The position numbers were made by a program, and so were the translations under genes. Below the pieces are notes generated by a model. That model had not been told where the DNA came from, searched no databases, and was given only the letters and a program-made list of their open reading frames with translations. From Salinivirgaceae bacterium (GTDB lineage: Bacteria > Bacteroidota > Bacteroidia > Bacteroidales > SZUA-534), in NCBI GenBank assembly GCA_017474765.1, contig JAFVGW010000035.1:62001-126000 (forward strand): DNA of 64,000 bases, given 5' to 3'. Below, piece after piece: positions 16,421 to 26,102 of the stretch; position 1 is the stretch's first letter; every line of letters starts with the position of its first letter.

Positions 16421-18753
16421 ATGCAAAAGAACCTTGTAATTGTCGAGTCACCTGCCAAGGCCAAGACTATCGAGAAGTTTTTGGGAAAAGATTATATGGT
16501 CACATCAAGTTACGGACACATCCGCGATTTGGCCAAGAAAGGCTTCGGCATCGACATTGAGCATCAGTACAAACCTGAATACGAGATTTCGCCAGACAAG
16601 AAAAAACTTGTCGCCGATTTGAAAAAAGCCGCCAAAGACGCTGAAACCGTATGGCTCGCGTCCGATGAGGACCGTGAGGGAGAAGCCATCGCTTGGCACT
16701 TGTTCGAAGTGTTGGGGCTGAAGGATAAAACAACCAAACGTATTGTCTTTCACGAGATTACCAAGACGGCCATTCTGCACGCCATCGAGAATCCGCGCGG
16801 CATCGACATCAATCTTGTCAACGCACAGCAGGCGCGCCGTGTTCTCGACCGCTTGGTCGGATTCGAGTTGTCGCCAGTGCTTTGGAAGAAGGTGAAACCG
16901 TCGCTGTCGGCAGGCCGTGTGCAGTCGGTGGCTGTCCGCCTGATTGTTGAGCGCGAGCGCGAGATTATGGACTTTAAGCCCGAATCGTCGTTCCGTGTTT
17001 TGGGCCAGTTCAACCACCCGACGCTCAAACTTGCAACCGACCTGAAAGCCGAACTCAACCATAAGTTCGCCAGCAAATCGGAAACCGAGAAATTCCTTGA
17101 CACTTGCAAATCAGCAACTTTCAGTGTTGCCGACATCAGTCAGAAACCCGCCAAACGTCACCAGCGCCGCCGTTCACCACTTCGACACTGCAGCAGGAGG
17201 CCAGCCGCAAGTTCGGCTTTTCGGTTTCGCAGACAATGTCGCTCGCACAGCGCCTGTACGAGGCAGGAAAAATCACCTATATGCGTACCGACTCGGTCAA
17301 CCTGTCCGACGCCGCCATCAACGCCGCATCGAAAGAGATTACCGAGCAGTTCGGTGCTGAATATCTGAAAGTTCGCCATTACAAAACGCAGACCAAGGGC
17401 GCGCAGGAGGCTCACGAGGCCATCCGCCCCACATATCTCGACAAGCCGACCATCACGGGTAACGCCAACGAGAAAAAACTTTACGAACTCATTTGGAAAC
17501 GCACCATCGCGTCGCTTATGGCCGACGCCGAAATGGAGCGCACAACCATTAACTTGAACATTTCCAATTCGAAACATCAGTTTGTCGCTCAAGGCGAAGT
17601 CATCAAGTTCGACGGATTCCTGAAGGTTTACATCGAATCGACTGACGACGAGGACGACGAGCAGGGGAAAGCCATCCTGCCGAAACTTGCGGTGGGCCAG
17701 GCGCTCGATTACAACAACATAACAGCCAGTCAGCGCTTCTCGCAGCACCAGCCGCGCTACACCGAGGCTACATTGGTGCGCAAGCTCGAAGAGTTGGGTA
17801 TTGGCCGTCCATCTACTTATGCGCCAACCATTTCCACAATCCAAAACCGCGAGTATGTGGTTAAGGAAGACCGTCCAGGTTCAGAGCGCAAATACGAGGT
17901 CCTGACGCTGAAATCGGGCAAAATCAAAGCCGAAATCAAGACCGAGAACTACGGCGTTGAGAAGGGCAAACTCTTCCCAACCGACATTGGTATGATTGTC
18001 AACGACTATTTGGTTGAGTGCTTTCCATCGATTTTGGACTACAATTTCACCGCCGAAGTCGAGAAGGAATTCGACGATATTGCTGAAGGTAAAATGGTGT
18101 GGTACAAAATGATAGACGAATTCTACCATCCGTTCCACGACACAATAAACCGCGCTCTCGAGGTTACAGGGCGCAAAAATGGCGAGCGTGTTTTGGGCGT
18201 TCATCCCGAAAGCGGCAAGCCAGTGATTGTCAAGATTGGACGCTACGGTCCAATGGCGCAGATTGGCGACGGCGAGAACGACGAGAAGCCGCAGTTTGCA
18301 TCTCTTCGCCGCGACCAGCACATCGAGACCATCACTCTCGAGGAAGTGCTTGACTTGTTCAAACTTCCACGCCAAATTGGTGAGTTTGAGGGCAAAACAG
18401 TCACAGTGGCCATCGGCCGTTTCGGTCCGTACGTGCGCCACAACAACTCGTTCTACTCGCTCAAGCGCAATGTCGACGACCCTTACACTGTCACGCTCGA
18501 GCGCGCCATCGAACTCATCAACGAGAAACGCGAGGCCGAAAAGAACAAGGTGATTAATATTTTCGAAGGCAAAGACGGTCAGATTCAGGTACTTAACGGA
18601 TTCTACGGACCCTACATCGCTTTCGACGGCAAGAACTACCGCATTGCCAAAGGCACCGACGCCAAAGCATTGACGGTGACTGATTGTGAGGAAATTATCA
18701 AGAACAGTGCCGACAAGCCAGCCAAAAAGCGTGCCACCAAGAAAACGAAATGA
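16421..18753 (+). CDS. topA: DNA topoisomerase I, with one frameshift
   Basis: Relaxes negative supercoils. The N-terminal Toprim domain is clear (MQKNLVIVESPAKAKTIEK, SDEDREGEAIAWH), as is the active-site region ITYMRTDSVNLS. The C-terminal part carries Toprim-C repeats (IGRYGPM, IGRFGPYV, NGFYGPYI) instead of zinc fingers. The reading frame breaks near 17156-17158. Frame 2 continues uselessly to a stop at 17368, while the true continuation SPAPPFTTSTLQQEA is in frame 1 and runs to 18753. Adding one base restores KPAKRSPAPPFTTS, as in relatives, and gives about 777 residues. Because topA is normally essential, I think a sequencing or assembly deletion is more likely than real loss. Split gene calls would be about 16421-17368 and 17104-18753. 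The stop overlaps the next gene (ATGA at 18750). Confidence 0.9.
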
Positions 18754-19901
18754 TTCTCGAAAGCGACATAGCGCAGTATTTCGACACCCGCCGACCTGAC
18801 AATCTGAAGCAGTTCAGCACGTTGGAAGGATTTTTGGGCAGCCAACTTTACAGTGAGCCCGACTTGCAAAAGTCTGTCGACGTGCAAGTTGCAATCATCG
18901 GCATCGACGAGACGCGCAACGCCTATCCAATGCCGTACGCTGCCAAAGCCGACAACGTGCGTTATTGGCTCTATCAGTTGGCGGCCTTCAACAATCTGAA
19001 AATCATCGACTTCGGCAACCTAATTTTGGGCAACAGCGTAGCCGACACCTATTCAGCAGTCAGTTACATAACCGAGTCGCTCGTCAGCAGCGGGGTTATA
19101 CCTATATATATAGGTGGCTCTCACGATTTGACTTTGCCGATAGCCGAGGGGTTTTGGCGCGCCAAGGGCAAGATTGAAATCGGGCTCATCGATTCGTGTT
19201 TCGATGTTTTAGACAGCGCAACCACCACTTCGCGCTCTCATCTGCTCGACATTTTGCGGATACATACTGGCAGTGTTCATTGTAATCTCATTGGCACCCA
19301 GAACTATTTTACACCGCAGAGTCAGTCCGATTTGCTTGACGAGTATGGGGTGGATAAATACCGATTGGGCGCAGTCCGCCAGAATATCAATAGTTTAGAG
19401 CCAGTCTTGCGCGACTGCGATTTCGTCTCGTTCGACGCCAGTGCGGTGCGTCAGGCCGATATGCCAGCCGCTCACCAGCCGAGTCCGAACGGTCTTTACA
19501 CCGAGGAAGCCTGTCAGTTGGCCAATTTCGCAGGTATCAGCGACCGCTCGAAAGCCTTCGGCATTTTCGGTATCGTCTCGCACAACTCGCCTTTGGATAT
19601 ATCGGCGCACCTGAGCGCACAGATAATTTGGCATTATATATATGGTGTGTCGCAGCGCGAAAATGACTATCCAGCGTGCAATTTCGACCGCTACAAGAAG
19701 ATTTTTGTCAAACTCGACTCGCTAAATACCGACATTGTCTTCTATCAAAACCCGAAAAACGACCGTTTTTGGATGGAATTGTCTCAAAAAAACGGGATGG
19801 CGGGCGCAGTGGTCTCTTGCTTGAAGTCTGATTATATAGCATTGGTTAATAACGAAATACCTGAGCGATTGAAAAACGCTTTCAGGCGATACGGCATATG
19901 A
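18750..19901 (+). CDS. Ureohydrolase (arginase/formimidoylglutamase)-fold protein with degenerate metal site
   Basis: A 383-residue protein with the arginase/agmatinase/formimidoylglutamase fold. Active members bind two Mn2+ through GGxH, DxHxD and DxDxxD. Here the first is kept (GGSHD, H125, D126). The second reads DSCFD (148-152, His replaced by Cys). The third reads SFDASAVRQAD (D229 kept, second Asp replaced by S231). Two or more ligands are therefore altered, and normal hydrolase activity is doubtful. It overlaps topA by 4 bases and lies just upstream of the T9SS genes; a homologue near the T9SS core is, as far as I recall, recurrent in Bacteroidota. The role is unknown; it may be structural or bind a ligand. 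The SHDLTLPIAEGF block makes the fold assignment fairly secure. Confidence 0.75.
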   Translation: MILESDIAQYFDTRRPDNLKQFSTLEGFLGSQLYSEPDLQKSVDVQVAIIGIDETRNAYPMPYAAKADNVRYWLYQLAAFNNLKIIDFGNLILGNSVADTYSAVSYITESLVSSGVIPIYIGGSHDLTLPIAEGFWRAKGKIEIGLIDSCFDVLDSATTTSRSHLLDILRIHTGSVHCNLIGTQNYFTPQSQSDLLDEYGVDKYRLGAVRQNINSLEPVLRDCDFVSFDASAVRQADMPAAHQPSPNGLYTEEACQLANFAGISDRSKAFGIFGIVSHNSPLDISAHLSAQIIWHYIYGVSQRENDYPACNFDRYKKIFVKLDSLNTDIVFYQNPKNDRFWMELSQKNGMAGAVVSCLKSDYIALVNNEIPERLKNAFRRYGI

Positions 19902-20007
19902 AAAAGGGCGTTTGTGTAAATATTAACAGCAAATTGTTAATTGCAATTATTGTTTGTGGATTTTTTATTTATTTTTAACGCCATTCTACATAGTAGTGAA
20001 TGAATAT

Positions 20008-20961
20008 ATGAATTGTCGACGTCTATTGACGATAGTATTGGTAACACTTGCTTCGGTTGCGAGCGGTCAAACAGAGAACTTTTCCAGCCTGAGCATGTTC
20101 AATTATATGTACTACAACCCAGGCTACGCGGGCGACGGCAACGAGATAGAAGCAAGGGGGCTGGTGCGGAACCAGTGGATGGGTTTTGAGGGTGCACCCC
20201 AGACTCAGACCTTCAGTATCGACGCCCCGTTTAAGTTGTTTGGCATAAGGAATGGCGCAGGTTTGACGATTTTGAATGACGAAATTGGAAATTTTCAAAA
20301 CATTGGTTTGAATTTTTCGTATGCATACAGACGTCAAATGCTGCAAGGTGAAGTTGGTTTTGGCGCAGGCTTGAGCATGACAAACCAGTCGTTCAAGGGC
20401 TCATGGGTTTTCCCCGATGGTGGTGCAAACGACCCCTGGGTGCCGCAGAACACTGAGGACAAGCCTATGTTCTTTGACATGAATCTTGGATTCTATTATA
20501 GTTCCGAAAATGTGTACTTGAGTTGTTCAATGCGCAATTTGTTGCAGTCGCAAATCAAATACACATCGACAGCAGCGGGCGAAGAAGTGAAATCGTCATA
20601 CTTTGCAAGGCAATTGTTTGTGGGAGCGGGTTACGAATATCAATTGACTAACCCATTGTTCACCCTCAAACCGAACCTTTTTATTGCAACCGATTTCGCT
20701 ACTACAACCTTCTCACTGTCAGGAATTTTGACGTACAACGAAAAATTTTACGGCGGTGTAGCGTACAAACCAATCGATGCAATTGTATTTTTGGCGGGCA
20801 TATCGCTGCCATCAGGCATCGAAGTTGCAGTATCGTATGATTTATCAACGAGTAGTATAATAAATTATAGTTCCGGTTCGTTAGAGTTTATGCTTGGTTA
20901 TTCGTTTAGCTTGAGCAAAGACAAAGACAATAGGAAATACAAGAGTGTAAGGTTCTTATAA
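20008..20961 (+). CDS. porP: Type IX secretion membrane protein PorP/SprF family
   Basis: An outer-membrane beta-barrel protein that links the T9SS to the surface or periplasmic ring. The start at ATG 20008 gives a signal peptide (MNCRRLLTIVLVTLASVASGQ); an upstream TTG would add 18 unlikely residues. The mature protein has the family pattern FNYMYYNPGYAGDGNEIEA at the N-terminus, GAGLTILNDEIGNFQNIGL, repeated amphipathic strands and a C-terminal LEFMLGYSF strand. About 317 residues is the normal length. It is 62 bases upstream of porK and begins the porP-K-L-M-N set, in the order seen in Porphyromonas. Confidence 0.92.
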   Translation: MNCRRLLTIVLVTLASVASGQTENFSSLSMFNYMYYNPGYAGDGNEIEARGLVRNQWMGFEGAPQTQTFSIDAPFKLFGIRNGAGLTILNDEIGNFQNIGLNFSYAYRRQMLQGEVGFGAGLSMTNQSFKGSWVFPDGGANDPWVPQNTEDKPMFFDMNLGFYYSSENVYLSCSMRNLLQSQIKYTSTAAGEEVKSSYFARQLFVGAGYEYQLTNPLFTLKPNLFIATDFATTTFSLSGILTYNEKFYGGVAYKPIDAIVFLAGISLPSGIEVAVSYDLSTSSIINYSSGSLEFMLGYSFSLSKDKDNRKYKSVRFL

Positions 20962-21023
20962 AAATTTTGGATTTTATATTTTTTTTGTGATTTTTAGAGT
21001 GTGAAAACAAATATAGTTGAAGT

Positions 21024-22400
21024 ATGAAAAAGTTAACGTATGTGAGTGCAGTATTACTCATACTTTCAGGATGTTCCTCAGGTGGAAACGGCGAATTAAT
21101 AGGTGTTCAGGACAGAGCGCCGAGCTATAGTGCGCCACCGTTTGGCATGGTTTTGGTGCCAAAAGGAAGTTACCGCATGGGGCCAAGCGACCAGGATGTG
21201 CCATGGGCAACCACAGCACAGTCAAAAACTGTTTCGGTTCCTGCGTTCTGGATGGATGAGACTGAAATAACCAACAACGAATATCGTCAGTTCGTATATT
21301 GGGTGCGCGATTCATTGGCTTACAGATTGTTAGGTGAGCAAATCGATGCGTACTTTATTTCTGAAGACCAGTACGGAGAGCCTATCGACCCCCCGTTCAT
21401 CAATTGGGAAGAGCCAATCAACTGGGCGGGCGAAGAGGAAAAAACCATTCTCGAGGATTTGTATTACCCCGAGCATGAGCGTTTCTACCGTCGTCGCGAT
21501 ATTGACCCCCGCAAGTTGAATTACGACTATTTCTGGATTGACTACAAGCAGGCCGCTCAGAAATTCACCTTCGAAAATGAGAACCGTCGTCATTACAACT
21601 ATAAGACAGGTCAGTACGATGGTGAGATTTACAACCTGGAAGGCAAACGCATTCCAATCAAAGACCGTTCGACATTTATCATGCACGATAACGTGAATGT
21701 TTATCCTGACACATTGTGCTGGGTGGGCGATTTCTCGTACTCTTACAATGAGCCTATGACCAATATGTATTTCTGGGCTCCGCAGTACGACAATTATCCG
21801 GTGGTTGGTGTTACGTGGAAACAGGCAAGCGCATTCTGCATTTGGAGAACTCAACTGTTGAACAACTTCTTGTGGAAAGAGGGAATGGCGTTTGAGCAAG
21901 ACTACCGATTGCCTATGGAAGGCGAGTGGGAGTATGCCGCTCGTGGTGGCAACGACTTGGCCGTTTATCCTTGGGGTGGTCCTTACACTCGTAACGACAA
22001 AGGTTGCTTCTTGGCAAACTTCAAACCGCTCCGTGGTGATTATCTCGACGATGGTGGTATGTACACTGTTGAGGTTGCAATTTATGAGGCTAACGATTTT
22101 GGTTTGTATGATATGGCTGGTAATGTGGCTGAATGGACAAGCTCTGCTTTCGATGAGAGCGCTTACACATTCACGCACGACTTGAGCCCCGACTACAAAT
22201 ACAACGCTCTGCCCGATGACCTTCCGGTAATGAAGAGAAAAGTTATCCGCGGAGGTTCATGGAAAGACATCGCGTATTATCTGCAAAACGGAACAAGAAC
22301 CTATGAATATCAGGATTCAGCAAAATCATATATAGGTTTCCGTTGCGTAAGAACTTATATGGGTCCTGATGAAACAGGCGCTGCATCAAAAGTATATTAA
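21024..22400 (+). CDS. porK: Type IX secretion lipoprotein PorK/GldK
   Basis: Forms, with PorN, the periplasmic ring of the T9SS attached to the outer membrane. The signal peptide ends in a lipobox (LLILSGC, Cys at residue 17). The rest is an FGE/sulfatase-modifying-factor-like domain with markers MVLVPKGSYRMG, WMDETEITNNEYRQF, PVVGVTWKQASAFC, RLPMEGEWEYAARGG, AGNVAEWTSS and RGGSWKD. The 458-residue length is typical. It is 46 bases upstream of porL. PorK lacks true FGE activity as far as known and has a structural role. Confidence 0.95.
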   Translation: MKKLTYVSAVLLILSGCSSGGNGELIGVQDRAPSYSAPPFGMVLVPKGSYRMGPSDQDVPWATTAQSKTVSVPAFWMDETEITNNEYRQFVYWVRDSLAYRLLGEQIDAYFISEDQYGEPIDPPFINWEEPINWAGEEEKTILEDLYYPEHERFYRRRDIDPRKLNYDYFWIDYKQAAQKFTFENENRRHYNYKTGQYDGEIYNLEGKRIPIKDRSTFIMHDNVNVYPDTLCWVGDFSYSYNEPMTNMYFWAPQYDNYPVVGVTWKQASAFCIWRTQLLNNFLWKEGMAFEQDYRLPMEGEWEYAARGGNDLAVYPWGGPYTRNDKGCFLANFKPLRGDYLDDGGMYTVEVAIYEANDFGLYDMAGNVAEWTSSAFDESAYTFTHDLSPDYKYNALPDDLPVMKRKVIRGGSWKDIAYYLQNGTRTYEYQDSAKSYIGFRCVRTYMGPDETGAASKVY

Positions 22401-22446
22401 TCAAAATCATAAAAAAGAAAGTAACTAATTAATTAAGTGTAAAACT

Positions 22447-23484
22447 ATGAGTATTGCCGAATTAACCCAAAGTAGGGGGTACAAAAACTTCATGAAGTAT
22501 GTGTATGGATGGGGTGCATCAATCGTGCTTGTTGGTGCGTTGTTCAAAATCCAGCACTATCCGGGTGCATCAATAATGTTGATTGTCGGCCTTTTGACTG
22601 AGGCTCTTATTTTCTTCTTCTCGGCATTTGAGCCATTGGCAGAAGAATTGGATTGGACATTGGTTTTCCCACAGTTGGCAGGTCTTGAGGATGATGACGA
22701 AGACCCGGCAGCAGCTAGACCAAAACGCAGTTTCGACCGAGTGCAGGATCTCCCTGTTGGCGGTGGAGCTAACGGTGGCGGTGCAGCCGTAAGTGGTGCC
22801 CAAGGCGGTGCCCCGGTTCAAGGAGGCGGCGTAGTTTATGCTGGCGGCAGTGGTTCTGCTCTGGCCAAATTCGACGAGATGATTGAGAAAGCTGAAATCA
22901 CTCCTGGAATGTATGAAAAATTGGGTAAAGGTTTGGCTAACCTTAATAAGACAATTGACCAGATGGGCGCAACAGTTGACGCAAGTGTTGCAACTCAAGA
23001 CTTTGTAACGAAAGTCAAGGCCGCATCTGATTCAGTATCAGGTTTGGGTGATGCTTACAAAAAATCGACTGAAGCTTTGTCGGCTTCAGTTGGCATGTTG
23101 TCAGATTCTTATGCTAATTCGGCTCAATCATTCAATCAGGCCAACAGCCAGGTTGCAGAAGCTTACTCACAGTTTGCAAACAAACTTACAGGCGAGTTGA
23201 GTTCTGTTGGCGACTTGGGTTCGGAGTACGTTCAGAAATTGGGTGGCTTGAACAAGAACTTGTCAGCACTCAATTCAGTTTACGAGTTGCAACTCGACAA
23301 TATGAACAAGCAGGTTGAGACATCAAAAGAATACATCAACGGATTTGGTAGCATGATCGACAATATGAACCAGACTGTAGACAATACTAAGAAACTGAAT
23401 CAAGGTGTTCAACTTTTGGAGCAGAATGTCGCATCGTTGAACAACGTTTATGGCAACATGCTTTCGTCACTGAATATTAAGTAA
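22447..23484 (+). CDS. porL: Type IX secretion inner-membrane motor protein PorL/GldL
   Basis: With PorM it forms the proton-driven motor of the T9SS. Two N-terminal transmembrane helices are visible (about residues 18-37 and 42-62, the second containing a glutamate, LLTEALIFFF). They follow the family opening MKYVYGWGASIVLVGALFKI and the HYPGAS loop. After a Gly/Ala-rich linker (about 100-140), the cytoplasmic part is helical and low in complexity, with many SVSGLGDAYKKS-type segments. 345 residues. It lies 20 bases before porM. Confidence 0.95.
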   Translation: MSIAELTQSRGYKNFMKYVYGWGASIVLVGALFKIQHYPGASIMLIVGLLTEALIFFFSAFEPLAEELDWTLVFPQLAGLEDDDEDPAAARPKRSFDRVQDLPVGGGANGGGAAVSGAQGGAPVQGGGVVYAGGSGSALAKFDEMIEKAEITPGMYEKLGKGLANLNKTIDQMGATVDASVATQDFVTKVKAASDSVSGLGDAYKKSTEALSASVGMLSDSYANSAQSFNQANSQVAEAYSQFANKLTGELSSVGDLGSEYVQKLGGLNKNLSALNSVYELQLDNMNKQVETSKEYINGFGSMIDNMNQTVDNTKKLNQGVQLLEQNVASLNNVYGNMLSSLNIK

Positions 23485-23504
23485 TTAATAAAGTATAGGA
23501 AACT

Positions 23505-25115
23505 ATGGGTCACGGCAAGGAAACGCCTAGGCAACAAATGATTGGCCTGATGTATTTGTTCTTAACATGTATGTTGGCTCTGAACGTATCGAAAGACGTA
23601 TTGGACTCTTTTGTGCTTGTTAGTGAAAGTTTGGGAAAAACTGTAAAAAACTACGAGACCAAAAACCAAAAGGTCTATGATGAGTTTGACAAGCAGCTGA
23701 CTATCAATGAGAACAAAGTTAGACCTTGGAAAGATAAGGCAGACGGCTTTAAGGAATTAACCGACACCCTTTGCAATCTTATTGAGAACTACAAAAAAGG
23801 ATTCCTGACTTTGGCGGAAAACAGCAATGTTGAGAATGTGATCAAAGGTGATAGGTATGTCATTGATTCGATGAACTCAAAAGATAATATTGATTTTGGT
23901 GGTCAGTATTTCATTTTGGAGGGACGCGGCGAGATTCTCAAAAACAAATTGAATGAATATCGCGAAGCTGCGCTGGCACTCATTCCTGAAAGTGAAGTAA
24001 GTATTATTGACGGAATAAAGGGAACACTGAACACCGAGAGCCACACCGATAAGGAGGGAGCAATCCATACTTGGGAGGCTCGTACTTTTGAGCATATCCC
24101 GGCAGTGGCAGATATTGTTATGCTGGACAAGTTGAAAACCGACATCAAGAATATTGAGACTGACGTTATCAACTATCTGTTCAAGCAAATCAGTGCGGGC
24201 GATTTCAAATTCAACGCATTGTCGGCTACAGTTATCCCGAACTCTAACTATGTGATGAGAGGCAACGAATACACCGCAACAGTTTTCTTGGCGGCTTTCG
24301 ACTCAACTCAGGCTCCTGAAATCCTTGTTGGTTCTTACAAAAAGAACGGGCCGGAGAATTACGAGATGGTTGGAGCATACGAAACTTTGACAGTAACACG
24401 TGGAAAAGGAGTGTATAAGAAAGTGGCTTCATCGCTTGGAGAGCGCAAATGGGGCGGTTTGATTCGCATTACACGTCCTGACGGCACAGTGTCGAGTTAT
24501 CCGTTTGAGGAGTCGTATCAGGTGGCTGAGCCAAGCTTGGTTATTTCTCCGACAAAGATGAACGTGTTCTACTATGGTATTGAGAACCCCGTTGCTATAT
24601 CCGTTCCGGGTATTCCGGCAGATAAAATCAAGGTCAGCATTCCTGACGGTGCCGCAACTATCAAGAAAGTGGGCAATGCTTACGAGGTGAAACCGACCAA
24701 GCGTAGCGGTACTGTAAATGTGGCCGTTGCTGCCGAAATTGATGGAAAACCTAAAAGCATGGGTAGTATGCTGTTCCGCATCAAGACTATTCCTGAGCCA
24801 AAAGCGAAGGTCATGGGATACAGCAGCGGCAACATCGACAAAAACGTTTTGAGTGCAGCCGCAGGAGTGCAAGCTGATTTGGAGGATTTCGTATTTGACT
24901 TGAAATTCAAAATCACAAAATTCACTGTTACCACAACAGTCAGTGGTGGTATGACCAAGGAGGTCAAAAAAACAGGCAGCGCATTTGACAACGAAGTTAA
25001 GACACTCATTAAAGGTTTGAAAAATAATTCGAAACTGATTATAGAGGATATTGAGGCTGTAGGACCGGATGGTGTTCCAAGAGCATTGTCGCCTATAGTG
25101 TTTAAGGTTAAATAA
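23505..25115 (+). CDS. porM: Type IX secretion motor/periplasmic protein PorM/GldM
   Basis: The 536-residue partner of PorL. A single N-terminal transmembrane helix (about 10-30, MIGLMYLFLTCMLALNVSKDVLDSF) is followed by a long periplasmic region of four domains. It reaches the PorK/PorN ring and transmits motor movement. The opening GHGKETPRQQMIGLMYL is highly characteristic, as is the YGIENPVAISVPG block in the C-terminal half. It ends 12 bases before porN, so the genes are co-transcribed. Confidence 0.95.
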   Translation: MGHGKETPRQQMIGLMYLFLTCMLALNVSKDVLDSFVLVSESLGKTVKNYETKNQKVYDEFDKQLTINENKVRPWKDKADGFKELTDTLCNLIENYKKGFLTLAENSNVENVIKGDRYVIDSMNSKDNIDFGGQYFILEGRGEILKNKLNEYREAALALIPESEVSIIDGIKGTLNTESHTDKEGAIHTWEARTFEHIPAVADIVMLDKLKTDIKNIETDVINYLFKQISAGDFKFNALSATVIPNSNYVMRGNEYTATVFLAAFDSTQAPEILVGSYKKNGPENYEMVGAYETLTVTRGKGVYKKVASSLGERKWGGLIRITRPDGTVSSYPFEESYQVAEPSLVISPTKMNVFYYGIENPVAISVPGIPADKIKVSIPDGAATIKKVGNAYEVKPTKRSGTVNVAVAAEIDGKPKSMGSMLFRIKTIPEPKAKVMGYSSGNIDKNVLSAAAGVQADLEDFVFDLKFKITKFTVTTTVSGGMTKEVKKTGSAFDNEVKTLIKGLKNNSKLIIEDIEAVGPDGVPRALSPIVFKVK

Positions 25116-25127
25116 AATTTGAATCGT

Positions 25128-25979
25128 ATGAAAAAACTGCTTTTAATACCGGTTTTGCTAATGGGTGTGTTATTCGCAGGCAATGTGAATGCACAGGTGC
25201 AAGATGATATATATGCGAAAGAGCATGTTCCTAACAGGAAACCCGTTCCATACAAGTTTCTGCGTGAGGCTGATGCCATGTATAAAAAACGTGTGTGGCG
25301 AGTTATCGACTTGCGTGAGAAAATCAATCTTAATCTTTACTATCCGACCGAGCCAATTGGTCAGGAGCGTAAGAGCCTGATTGACTTGCTGATGTGGGGT
25401 ATTAGCACGGAGGGTTTGACTGCTTATAACACAGAGGATGACCGTTTCACTCAGCCTATGAGCCGTACTCAGATTGAGAACGCTTTTGGCGCAACTGAGC
25501 AGACAATAAACACCTATGACGAAGATGGTAATGAGATTCCTGTTACTATCAAGGGTGAAATTAAAACAAATGAAGTTAAGCAATATTGGCTGAAGGAGGA
25601 CTGGTTCTTCGACCGTCAGCATTCAACAATGGAAGTGCGCATCATCGGTCTGAGCCCAATTCGCTTCTATGTGAAGGATGATGGCAGCGGTGATGATGAA
25701 CAGGAAGTGCGTAAGTCGTATGTGTTCTGGATTTATTTCCCGGAAGTTCGCCGTATTTTGGCAAATCACGAGGTGTTCAATAACAACAACGATGCTGAGC
25801 GCCGTACATTTGACGATATCTTCTTCAAACGCTATTTCAACAGCTTCATCATTAAGGTTTCGAACGTATATGACGACCGCGGTATTTCGGAGTATTCTTT
25901 AGGTATCCAGTCGCTGCTAGAGGCTGAGGCTTTGAAAAAGACCATTACAGATTTCGAGCAGGATTTGTGGGAATATTGA
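25128..25979 (+). CDS. porN: Type IX secretion ring protein PorN/GldN
   Basis: Soluble periplasmic protein forming the ring with PorK. The ATG at 25128 gives a cleavable signal peptide (MKKLLLIPVLLMGVLFAGNVNA); a TTG nine bases upstream is less likely. Family markers include VWRVIDLREKINLNLYYP, WLKEDWFFDRQ, RIIGLSPIRFY and EVRRILANHEVFN. About 283 residues. It is the last gene of the por operon and is followed by an intrinsic terminator at 26007-26035. Confidence 0.95.
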   Translation: MKKLLLIPVLLMGVLFAGNVNAQVQDDIYAKEHVPNRKPVPYKFLREADAMYKKRVWRVIDLREKINLNLYYPTEPIGQERKSLIDLLMWGISTEGLTAYNTEDDRFTQPMSRTQIENAFGATEQTINTYDEDGNEIPVTIKGEIKTNEVKQYWLKEDWFFDRQHSTMEVRIIGLSPIRFYVKDDGSGDDEQEVRKSYVFWIYFPEVRRILANHEVFNNNNDAERRTFDDIFFKRYFNSFIIKVSNVYDDRGISEYSLGIQSLLEAEALKKTITDFEQDLWEY

Positions 25980-26006
25980 TTTGATTTAGCATAAGTTTAA
26001 ATGAAT

Positions 26007-26035
26007 AAGCCAATCCTGACTGGGTTGGCTTTTTT
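26007..26035 (+). terminator. Intrinsic terminator of the por operon
   Basis: AAGCCAATCC, loop TGACT and GGGTTGGCTT form a 10-bp stem (one G-U pair), followed by a T-run. It lies 28 bases after the porN stop. Confidence 0.85.
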
Positions 26036-26102
26036 ATTGACTTAATATGAAGTTAGATACCATGTTTTGGCGCCTGAGTAATTGACTATTGTCATTAAGC
26101 AA

